From contig JARFQH010000068.1 in assembly GCA_029287875.1 (NCBI GenBank), positions 1 through 7,176 of the forward strand: a DNA stretch of 7,176 nt, read 5' to 3'. The translations under genes were made by a program, and so were the position numbers. The notes under the pieces were generated by a model that saw nothing but the letters and a program-made list of their open reading frames with translations, did not search any database and was not told where the DNA came from. The DNA is from Desulfobacteraceae bacterium. Its GTDB lineage: Bacteria > Desulfobacterota > Desulfobacteria > Desulfobacterales > SG8-13. Numbering within the stretch: position 1 is the stretch's first letter; every line of letters starts with the position of its first letter. Of the stretch, positions 1-5,706 are shown piece after piece.

Positions 1-1344
1 ATCGGTGACAACGGGTGTGATCAGGTGCGGTATCCCGTCATAATTGGACAGTTCGATCCGTTTCGGATCGACCATGATCAGTTTGACCTCGTCGGGACCG
101 GCCTTGTAGAGCAAACTGCAGATCATGGTGTTCAGGGCCACACTTTTGCCGGCACCTGTCGCACCGGCGATCAGCAGGTGAGGCATCCGATCGAGCTCAG
201 CCACAAAGGGATTGCCGACGATGTCCTTGCCCAGGCAGAGGGTCAGTTTGGATTTTGACTTTTCAAACGCGCCGGAGACGACGATTTCCTTAAACCGCAC
301 CATTTCGCGCACGGCGTTGGGAACTTCGATCCCGATCACAGCCTTGCCCGGGATAGGCGCCACGATCCGAATACTGGCCGCCCGCAGCGCCAAGGCCAGG
401 TCATCCGAGAGGGTGACAATCTTGTTGATCTTAATGCCCGAGGCCGGTTCATATTCGAAGGTTGTGATCACCGGCCCGGGAGACACCGCCACGACCTTGC
501 CGCGCACACCGAAGTCCTCGAGTTTCTTCTCCAGCAGTTTCGACAGCATCCGCAGGTTTTCGTCATCGGCCGAAACCGACCGTTTTTCGGGTTCCTCCAG
601 AAAGTTAGCCGAGGGGAGCTGAAAACCGGCACGCGGTCGCATGAATTCGAACACTTCCTGCTTTGGCTTCGGCACTGTTTTAATCGGCACCTTCGGTTCA
701 CTGATGATCTTTATCGGCGCTTCTTTTTTTTCTGCCTGCTGTCGAACGGCCTTCCGGCGTTTTTTCGCCTTTTGCCGTCTCTCCTTGTGCTTAAGATAAA
801 ATGTCTTCAGGGTATCGACCAGCGCGGCCGCGGTGCCCCGACAACTTGCGAAAAAGGCCAGCACGGAAAATCCGGTCGACATGATGAAACCGATCAGCCA
901 TATAAGTCCCAGGATGATGACGGCTCCGGTCCGATTGGAATAGCGGACGAGAAAAGACTTTAAAGGAATTCCGGCCAGCCCGCCGGCAGAAAAACTGTTG
1001 CCGAACAGCTCGTAATTGTGCTGCCGCAACGACAGCAGCGCGCCGGTCGTCAATACCAGCAGCAAACCGCCGACGACCGTGCTAAGAACCCTCTCGCGCG
1101 GATGACCGCCGAGAATATGGATGCTGGTCAGAAGCAGAAGAAGCGGAATCCAGAAGGCCCCAAGCCCGAAAACACCGATTAGAAGAGCTGCCAGATGCGC
1201 GCCGAACACGCCGAAGAGGTTGTGGATCTTTTTGGCCCCGCCGGCATTGAACAGCGATGGGTCCAGAGGGCTGAAGGACAACAGGCTCACCAGAGTGAAA
1301 ACCAGCAGGAAAAATAGCAGAATGCCGATGATTTCTTTGCGCAT
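1..1344 (-). CDS. ftsK: DNA translocase FtsK/SpoIIIE family (N-terminal 448 residues, 3' part cut by window edge)
   Basis: The frame is open from ATG at 1344 to base 1, so the C-terminal part is missing from the window, not broken. FtsK is an inner-membrane-anchored, ATP-driven double-strand DNA pump that clears chromosome termini through the division septum. Visible from the N-terminus: four hydrophobic membrane segments (about residues 5-24, 50-78, 85-106, 138-166), a short basic/proline-rich linker (about 180-240), then the start of the motor. The motor has a strand-rich alpha domain (about 262-360), Walker A GATGAGKS at 394-401 and Walker B LIMVD at 422-426, followed by the family-typical PKRIEL and a downstream PHLITPVVTD. 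The linker is much shorter than in E. coli FtsK and resembles SpoIIIE or short FtsK forms. An in-frame TAA lies just upstream, so ATG 1344 is the earliest start; no good Shine-Dalgarno is seen. It lies 110 bases downstream of rnj in the same direction. The gamma domain that recognises KOPS/SRS cannot be seen. Confidence 0.97.
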   Translation of the reverse strand, partial: MRKEIIGILLFFLLVFTLVSLLSFSPLDPSLFNAGGAKKIHNLFGVFGAHLAALLIGVFGLGAFWIPLLLLLTSIHILGGHPRERVLSTVVGGLLLVLTTGALLSLRQHNYELFGNSFSAGGLAGIPLKSFLVRYSNRTGAVIILGLIWLIGFIMSTGFSVLAFFASCRGTAAALVDTLKTFYLKHKERRQKAKKRRKAVRQQAEKKEAPIKIISEPKVPIKTVPKPKQEVFEFMRPRAGFQLPSANFLEEPEKRSVSADDENLRMLSKLLEKKLEDFGVRGKVVAVSPGPVITTFEYEPASGIKINKIVTLSDDLALALRAASIRIVAPIPGKAVIGIEVPNAVREMVRFKEIVVSGAFEKSKSKLTLCLGKDIVGNPFVAELDRMPHLLIAGATGAGKSVALNTMICSLLYKAGPDEVKLIMVDPKRIELSNYDGIPHLITPVVTD

Positions 1345-1354
1345 GAATCGAATA

Positions 1355-1459
1355 ATCCGTTAGCCGGTTAGCCCGTTTAGCCCGTTGGGCCGGTTGACCT
1401 GTTGTCCGGAGAACCGATTCAAACGGGCCTAACGGGCAAACGGGCTAAACCGATTCAAA
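1355..1459. repeat. Degenerate octamer repeats forming a long imperfect inverted repeat between rnj and ftsK
   Basis: The left half is a run of gttagccg-like units of 8-9 bases. The right half is the complementary aacgggca-like units with an 8-base period. The arms 1368-1386 and 1431-1448 are reverse complements except for one extra base, giving an 18-base-pair stem with one bulge around a 44-base loop. A 12-base direct repeat, aaccgattcaaa, occurs at 1412-1423 and again at 1448-1459, overlapping the end of rnj. In the minus-strand transcript this would place a GC-rich hairpin in the rnj-ftsK spacer. No U-tract follows it, so it is not a standard intrinsic terminator. It may stabilise or separate the upstream mRNA, or may simply be an intergenic repeat family. 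Confidence 0.8.
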
Positions 1460-3107
1460 TTACCATTATGAAAGGCAGGATCACCGGCCGGCGGCCGATG
1501 GTAAAGTAGAAGTACTGTCGCAGGGCCGACTGCAACCGCGAGCGGATGACCTTGATGCGGTCGGGAACCTCCGGCCCAACATCTTCGATAATTTCTAGAA
1601 TCACGCACTGTGCATCTTCTACGAGATGTCCGGTTTCGGTTTCGAACACAAATCCGCGCGAAACGATCTCCGGACCATAGACCACGATGCCCGTATCCTC
1701 ATCGAAAGCCAGGTTGACCACAACCAGGCCTTCTTCCGAAAGGAGCCGCCGCTCTTTCAAAACGCTGCGGCCGACGTCGCCGACGCCCTTGCCGTCGATC
1801 AACACCCGCCCGGTCATCACCGAGTCTTTCACTCGTCCGCCGGCGGCGTCGAACTCGATGATCTGACCGTTCTCGGCCAGCAGCACCCTTTCGGGCGGGA
1901 TCCCCATCTGCTGAGCCAGGCGGGAGTGTAGAAACAGATGACGGTACTCACCATGTATCGGCATGAAATATTTCGGCCGCGTCAGGTTGATCATCAGTTT
2001 GAGCTCTTCCTGGAAGGCGTGACCGGACACGTGGATCTCGGAAATCTTTTCGTAGATGACGTTGGCGCCCCTCTTGTAAAGCTTGTTGATGATGTGGCCG
2101 ATCGCCTTTTCGTTGCCGGGAATGAATTTGGAAGAAAGAATGATGGTGTCTTCTTTTTTTGTTTTGATCAGTTTGTGGTTGCCGGCCGCCATGCGGGCCA
2201 GAGCGGACATGGGCTCCCCCTGGCTGCCGGTGGTGATGATGATCACCTCGTCATCGCGGTATCGGCCGATATCGTCGGTCTCGATTTCCGCTCCGCCCGG
2301 AATCTGAATGTACCCCATATTCCGGGCGATGTTGACGGCGACCTCGATACTGCGACCGTTAAAAACGATTTTTTTACCGCGTTCGACGGCAATGTTGACG
2401 ATCTGTTGGATACGGTTGATGTTGGAAGCGAAAAGGGCAATAATGATGCGGCCCTTGCTCTCATCGACGATCCGGGCCAATTTTTCGCTGATGGCGCGCG
2501 CCGATATGGTATAGCCTTCTTTTTCGATGTTGGTCGAATCGGACAGCAGCGCCAGCACACCTTTTTCTCCGCACTGGGCGAACCGGCCGACGTCGGTTGC
2601 CAGACCGTTCCCGATGCTGTGGCTGATTTTGAAATCCCCGGTATGCACGATCAAGCCGTACGGTGTCCGGATGGCGATACCGACGCCGTCCACCACGCTG
2701 TGACCGACTTGGATAAATTCGAGGACGAAGGGCCCCAGTTTCAGCTGCTCGCCCGGATGAATTTCGTGCAAACCGCTTGGCGCCACGACGTCGAATTCTT
2801 CGAGTTTGTGTTTAACGACTCCCAGCGTGAAGGGTGTGCCAAAGACCGGGGCGTTGACCTCTTTCAGCAGAAACGGCAAGGCCCCGATGTGGTCTTCGTG
2901 GGCGTGGGTCAGGACAATACCGGATATCAGCGAGCGGTTTTTTTTCACGTAGTCCATATCCGGGACGACATAATCGACCCCCAGCATGTAATCTTCTGGA
3001 AACATCAGGCCCGCATCCACAATGAACAGCGTTGTGCCGTACTCGAAAATCATCATGTTGAGGCCGATCTCTCCAAGACCGCCCAGAGGAATGATTTTTA
3101 GGTGCAC
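1455..3107 (-). CDS. rnj: Ribonuclease J (metallo-beta-lactamase/beta-CASP RNase)
   Basis: The product is 550 residues, the usual RNase J length, starting VHLKIIPLGGLGEIGLNM (V read as initiator Met). RNase J is a zinc-dependent 5'-to-3' exoribonuclease and endonuclease used in mRNA turnover and RNA maturation. Visible motifs: HAHEDH at 68-73 (metal site, motif 2), H136 in VGHS, D158 in HTGDFK, the beta-CASP acid D190 in LLSDSTN, HVSGHA at 359-364 and PIHGEYRHL at 383-391. The C-terminal domain runs from about 440. GTG at 3107 is chosen over an upstream in-frame ATG at 3239. Residue 1 here matches where the family begins, the 44 extra residues are not family-like and overlap plsC, and a strong AAGGGGA site lies 6 bases before the GTG. 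The start overlaps the end of the acyltransferase gene by 10 bases, which suggests translational coupling. All catalytic residues I can check are present. Confidence 0.97.
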   Translation of the reverse strand: MHLKIIPLGGLGEIGLNMMIFEYGTTLFIVDAGLMFPEDYMLGVDYVVPDMDYVKKNRSLISGIVLTHAHEDHIGALPFLLKEVNAPVFGTPFTLGVVKHKLEEFDVVAPSGLHEIHPGEQLKLGPFVLEFIQVGHSVVDGVGIAIRTPYGLIVHTGDFKISHSIGNGLATDVGRFAQCGEKGVLALLSDSTNIEKEGYTISARAISEKLARIVDESKGRIIIALFASNINRIQQIVNIAVERGKKIVFNGRSIEVAVNIARNMGYIQIPGGAEIETDDIGRYRDDEVIIITTGSQGEPMSALARMAAGNHKLIKTKKEDTIILSSKFIPGNEKAIGHIINKLYKRGANVIYEKISEIHVSGHAFQEELKLMINLTRPKYFMPIHGEYRHLFLHSRLAQQMGIPPERVLLAENGQIIEFDAAGGRVKDSVMTGRVLIDGKGVGDVGRSVLKERRLLSEEGLVVVNLAFDEDTGIVVYGPEIVSRGFVFETETGHLVEDAQCVILEIIEDVGPEVPDRIKVIRSRLQSALRQYFYFTIGRRPVILPFIMVI

Positions 3108-3823
3108 GCCGGGTCCCCTTCCATCTGTGAAAAATGCTGGCAGAGCAGGTTCCACAGATTTTCCATCAATTCGTCTTTGGTGTTTCTGCTGTATCCGGAT
3201 GTCTCGACCGGCGGCAGGATATCGAGCGTCACCCGACACGGTTTGATGATGCGGCGATTTTTGGGCATGATTGACCAGGTTCCGTGAAGGACAACCGGCA
3301 CGATCGGCGCACCCGCGTCGACCGTCAGCACGAATGGGCCTTTCTTAAATGGCTTGATGGTACCGTCCAGGCTGCGGGTGCCTTCCGGAAAAATCAGAAC
3401 CGATGTCCCCTTCTTGATCGTGGCGGCGGCTTTTGCCAAACTTTCAAATGCGGATTCGCGATTCAAACGATCGATGCTGATATACCCGCAGCCGCGCATG
3501 GCCCGCCCGAAAACGGGAATTCTAAAAAGCTCGGCCTTGGCCAACCACCGGAATTGCACCGGCAGGTGCGCCAGCAGCACGGGGATGTCGAAGTTGCTCT
3601 GGTGGTTTGCCATATAGATGGCGGAGCGTCCGGTGTCGATGTTCGACGTACCGTTCACCGTTACGTCGATGCCGCTGACAAACAGGATGGACCGAGCCCA
3701 CAACCGGCCGACCAGGTGCGGCAAATTGCCGGTCTTGCTGAAGAAGGCCAAGACAATGGTGGCCGTTGCCAGAACCAGCGTCGATAAAATGGTGAAACTG
3801 TATATAATAATGTTTCGAAACAT
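3098..3823 (-). CDS. plsC: 1-acyl-sn-glycerol-3-phosphate acyltransferase (PlsC/LPLAT family)
   Basis: This 241-residue protein is the normal size for bacterial PlsC. These enzymes transfer a fatty acyl chain to the sn-2 position of lysophosphatidic acid to make phosphatidic acid on the inner face of the cytoplasmic membrane. One N-terminal membrane segment lies at about residues 5-28. Motif I, NHQSNFD, has H74 and D79 in the required HX4D arrangement. Motif II is around 99-119 (LFRIPVFG ... GYISIDR), motif III is FPEGTRS at 145-151, and motif IV is IVPVVLHG at 174-181. An in-frame TGA shortly upstream leaves ATG 3823 as the only full-length start; its ribosome site is weak. The gene follows the 110-residue protein by 36 bases, and its stop lies inside the start of rnj. 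The exact acyl donor and acceptor cannot be read from sequence, and another LPLAT such as an ornithine-lipid or lysophospholipid acyltransferase remains possible. Confidence 0.92.
   Translation of the reverse strand: MFRNIIIYSFTILSTLVLATATIVLAFFSKTGNLPHLVGRLWARSILFVSGIDVTVNGTSNIDTGRSAIYMANHQSNFDIPVLLAHLPVQFRWLAKAELFRIPVFGRAMRGCGYISIDRLNRESAFESLAKAAATIKKGTSVLIFPEGTRSLDGTIKPFKKGPFVLTVDAGAPIVPVVLHGTWSIMPKNRRIIKPCRVTLDILPPVETSGYSRNTKDELMENLWNLLCQHFSQMEGDPACT
3108..3122 (-). promoter_or_regulatory. Shine-Dalgarno that fixes the GTG start of RNase J
   Basis: On the minus strand, GGAAGGGGA is followed by six bases and then GTG at 3107. The site lies inside the last codons of the plsC-like gene, so ribosomes ending there can restart on rnj. 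It is the best ribosome binding site in the window and supports the shorter RNase J form. Confidence 0.8.
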
Positions 3824-3859
3824 TGGCTGCCGAGCGGAATGTCATACCAGTCGCTGCTG

Positions 3860-4192
3860 TCAGGTCTGGATGTTGAGTTCATCGTAAATGTGGTCAAGCA
3901 CTTGTATTACCCAGTTTCGCTGCGGCCGAGTGGCGTAAGCGATGCAGCTGCAGCGCACCCGCTGCCGGGTGCGCACCAGCAACTCGCAGGCCATCGATCG
4001 TTCCTGCAGTTCAACGGCGAAATAAAAAGGCTGGCAATCGCCATGGGACGACTGCGTATCGGATAAGTGCTTCTGTTCGAGCTGAATCCAGTAAACACCA
4101 CCCATGTCCGGCGGACCGAAACGCTCGTCAAGAAAGGATTTGAGTTTTTCGTAATCGGTCGGCCGCAGCTCATCTATGACGTACTGTTTCAT
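3860..4192 (-). CDS. Conserved-looking small protein of unknown function (110 aa)
   Basis: I do not recognise a named family. The protein begins MKQYVIDELRPTDYEKLKSF and is soluble, with no signal peptide or membrane segment. It has mixed alpha/beta composition with a central hydrophobic strand pair (PFYFAVEL, then ACELLVRTRQRVRCSC) and a C-terminal helix (NWVIQVLDHIYDEL). Two cysteines sit close together (RCSC), with another in the preceding strand (ACELL). This spacing is not a recognised metal site. ATG 4192 is preferred to an in-frame ATG at 4252: the 20 added residues are low in structure, and the compact protein starts naturally at MKQY. The gene heads the group with plsC, rnj and ftsK, 36 bases before plsC. 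That makes co-transcription likely but does not reveal its function. Confidence 0.72.
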   Translation of the reverse strand: MKQYVIDELRPTDYEKLKSFLDERFGPPDMGGVYWIQLEQKHLSDTQSSHGDCQPFYFAVELQERSMACELLVRTRQRVRCSCIAYATRPQRNWVIQVLDHIYDELNIQT

Positions 4193-4197
4193 AACTG

Positions 4198-4227
4198 TAA
4201 GATTTAGCACAGAAAACAGATGTAAGC
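4198..4227 (-). promoter_or_regulatory. Possible promoter for the small protein-plsC-rnj-ftsK unit
   Basis: Reading the minus strand, TTGCTT is separated by exactly 17 bases from TAAATC, which ends 8 bases before ATG 4192. Each hexamer matches only three of six sigma-70 consensus positions, so this is weak. If real, the transcript would begin at or very near the start codon, fitting the absence of a visible Shine-Dalgarno there. Confidence 0.25.
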
Positions 4228-4282
4228 AAGGCGATTGTTGCGTACCGCTCACTGGCTTCGATTGACGATGGAGCGCGAGTCG

Positions 4283-4301
4283 GTTAAAATTTATTTTTAA
4301 C
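4283..4301. promoter_or_regulatory. 19-base palindrome, operator-like, in the divergent intergenic region
   Basis: The sequence gttaaaatttatttttaac has perfect 7-base arms (GTTAAAA / TTTTAAC) around a 5-base AT spacer. It lies 91 bases from the minus-strand start at 4192 and 123 bases from the plus-strand start at 4424, directly beside a TTGACC hexamer at 4302-4307. An operator or an AT-rich UP-type element serving one or both divergent genes is plausible. No regulator gene is adjacent, and no known operator is recognised. Confidence 0.4.
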
Positions 4302-4328
4302 TTGACCTCCAGAAATTGCCCAACGCTA

Positions 4329-4388
4329 CGGTCTGCGTGCCGATCCTTCGGCTTTTTTTTTGCCGAAATCAGCCGAAGGCTGCAACCG
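4329..4388 (+). promoter_or_regulatory. Structured leader with two mutually exclusive hairpins upstream of the outer-membrane protein gene
   Basis: The segment TTCGGC (4347-4352) can pair with GCCGAA (4362-4367) around a loop of nine T. Alternatively the longer CCTTCGGCT (4345-4353) can pair perfectly with AGCCGAAGG (4371-4379). An outer pair, CGGT (4329-4332) with ACCG (4385-4388), could close the larger structure. The two stems compete for the same bases. The start codon is 45 bases after the second arm. It matches no riboswitch class I can name. Confidence 0.4.
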
Positions 4389-4423
4389 GCTTTGAATGTA
4401 AATCAATTACCGCATCGGGAAAA

Positions 4424-5560
4424 ATGAATATGACACTGGACGCATGCAGCCGCTGGGTAGCACTGGCCTCCGTTTTGACGATGATGTCCGCAAATCCGCC
4501 GTATGTCGAGGCGCAGCCGGAACCTTTCGCGGCAAGACAATTGATTGCGGCCACCGTAATACCGGGAAACTCAGCCGCGGGCGGCGGCCGTACAACAGCG
4601 GAACCGGACAGCGACCGTCATTTTCAACTCGCTGACACGGCAACCGTACCACCTGCCTATTCCGCCGCAACACTCGGCAAGACTGGTACGGGTGATTCAG
4701 TTCCGGCCGCCGAAACCCGTTGGCAGTGGTCACTAAATGCCGGATACCGCCAGGATGATCTAAAGTGGAGTTTCGCACTGCCCGGCATCGACCCCCGATC
4801 GGAACTGACCTGGAGCGACATAGAGAGTTTCCAGCTTGAGTTCGGCTTGCAAAGGCGATTCTTCCATAACTTCCGTTTGAAGGGCACCTTCGCCTATGCC
4901 TTCATTTTTAACGGCCAAAACCAGGATTCCGATTATGATGGAAACAATCGCACCCTGGAGTTCTCCCGTTCTAACAACGCCACCGACGACGGCGATCTCT
5001 GGGATATCTCTCTTGGTCTGGCGTATGACATCCGTCTTTTCAGCGACCGGTTCCTTCTATCGCCCCTGCTTGGTTACGCATTCAACGACCAAAACCTGCA
5101 AATATCAGATGGGGTTCAAACGCTGCCGCCCCTGGGCCCTTTTCAAGGCTTGGACAGCAGCTACGATGCCACCTGGTACGGTCCCTGGATCGGCATGGAA
5201 CTTCAGTACAACAGCTATGGGAGCAGCGCCCCGTCTCCCGGGTATGAGGCATATTTCGGCTTCGAATACCACCTGGCGGATTTCGAGGCCAAAGCCGATT
5301 GGAACCTTAGACCGGACCTGGCACACCCGAAGAGTTTCGACCAGGACGCAGACGGCAGCGGCTGGGTCTTGACCGGAGCTATCAACTATCTGTTCAACTC
5401 TCGCTGGGGCGTGAATCTGACCGGAAAATACCAACGCTGGGAAACCGATACCGGGACGCACCGCTTTTTTTTCAGTGACGGATCGACCTTTGCAACACGC
5501 CTGAATGAGGTTATCTGGAAGTCGTTTGCCGTAACCCTGGGCGTCACCTGCCGCTTCTAG
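4424..5560 (+). CDS. Exported outer-membrane beta-barrel protein, omptin-like / Protochlamydia OMP type
   Basis: The product is 378 residues. From ATG 4424 it opens with a signal peptide (Arg10, hydrophobic core about 11-23, likely cleavage after VEA at residue 30). A low-complexity Ala/Gly/Pro/Thr-rich stretch (31-97) follows, then a barrel from about residue 98. The barrel has alternating aromatic and polar strands, for example RWQWSLNAGYRQ, ESFQLEFGLQRRF, WDISLGLAYDI and WYGPWIGMELQY. It ends in a classic outer-membrane signal, FAVTLGVTCRF, with terminal Phe. Loops are Asp/Asn rich (NQDSDYDGNN at 166-175). Strand order and the C-terminal half resemble omptins and the Pom family by eye. The omptin catalytic Asp-His pair is not clearly present, so protease activity should not be assumed. 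ATG 4424 and ATG 4430 are both possible starts; GGGA lies 5 bases before the first. An in-frame ATG at 4316 would add 36 residues and bury the signal peptide, so it was not used. Confidence 0.82.
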   Translation: MNMTLDACSRWVALASVLTMMSANPPYVEAQPEPFAARQLIAATVIPGNSAAGGGRTTAEPDSDRHFQLADTATVPPAYSAATLGKTGTGDSVPAAETRWQWSLNAGYRQDDLKWSFALPGIDPRSELTWSDIESFQLEFGLQRRFFHNFRLKGTFAYAFIFNGQNQDSDYDGNNRTLEFSRSNNATDDGDLWDISLGLAYDIRLFSDRFLLSPLLGYAFNDQNLQISDGVQTLPPLGPFQGLDSSYDATWYGPWIGMELQYNSYGSSAPSPGYEAYFGFEYHLADFEAKADWNLRPDLAHPKSFDQDADGSGWVLTGAINYLFNSRWGVNLTGKYQRWETDTGTHRFFFSDGSTFATRLNEVIWKSFAVTLGVTCRF

Positions 5561-5570
5561 TGTGAAAATA

Positions 5571-5634
5571 GAAACTTGAAACTTGAAACTCAGAACCCGC
5601 AACTCGTAACCCGCAACCTGAAACCCGTAAACCC
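5571..5634. repeat. Degenerate heptamer tandem repeats, nine units
   Basis: From 5571 the sequence runs in a strict 7-base period for nine units, starting with gaaactt twice and drifting through units such as gtaaccc and gcaacct. A common pattern is G-N-A-A-C-Y-Y, with small departures at units 4 and 9. The array begins ten bases after the stop of the barrel gene and lies in the convergent gap before the LarA-like gene. It is not a CRISPR, since there are no spacers. It resembles the short heptameric repeats seen between genes in some Desulfobacterota and cyanobacteria. Confidence 0.85.
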
Positions 5635-5706
5635 GTGGTAGCGTCTCCGCCCGGATGAGCGGTTTCGAAAGACGGCTGAAACGACCCGTTTGTGGTAGGC
5701 TGTCCG
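5635..5706. other. Remainder of convergent intergenic gap; short direct repeat only
   Basis: The 7-mer gtggtag occurs at 5635-5641 and again at 5692-5698, bracketing a GC-rich stretch. A weak 5-base stem, GTTTC/GAAAC (5662-5666 with 5678-5682), is present. I see no convincing intrinsic terminator for either convergent gene and no gene here. Confidence 0.4.

Noticed and set aside
1938..3101. A 387-codon open frame on the plus strand
   Set aside because: It lies wholly opposite RNase J, whose motifs are intact. Its product is Asp/Val/His-rich with no family features, as expected from the complement of a GC-rich gene.
3108..3239. 44-residue N-terminal extension of RNase J from ATG 3239
   Set aside because: The extension is out-of-frame plsC coding sequence with no RNase J likeness. 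The GTG at 3107 has a strong ribosome site and gives the family's normal N-terminus.
4193..4252. Upstream ATG 4252 for the 110-residue protein
   Set aside because: The added residues look unstructured, and the compact protein begins naturally at MKQYVIDEL. A start at 4252 would also lie upstream of the promoter-like pair.
4345..4379. Intrinsic terminator within the T-rich hairpin
   Set aside because: The T-run forms the loop of the small stem and is not a tail after a stem. No upstream plus-strand gene exists to terminate.
4316..4423. Upstream ATG 4316 for the barrel protein
   Set aside because: It would add 36 residues containing the T-run hairpin region and place the signal peptide internally.
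5571..5634. CRISPR array
   Set aside because: The units are 7 bases, contiguous and degenerate, with no spacers and no cas genes.
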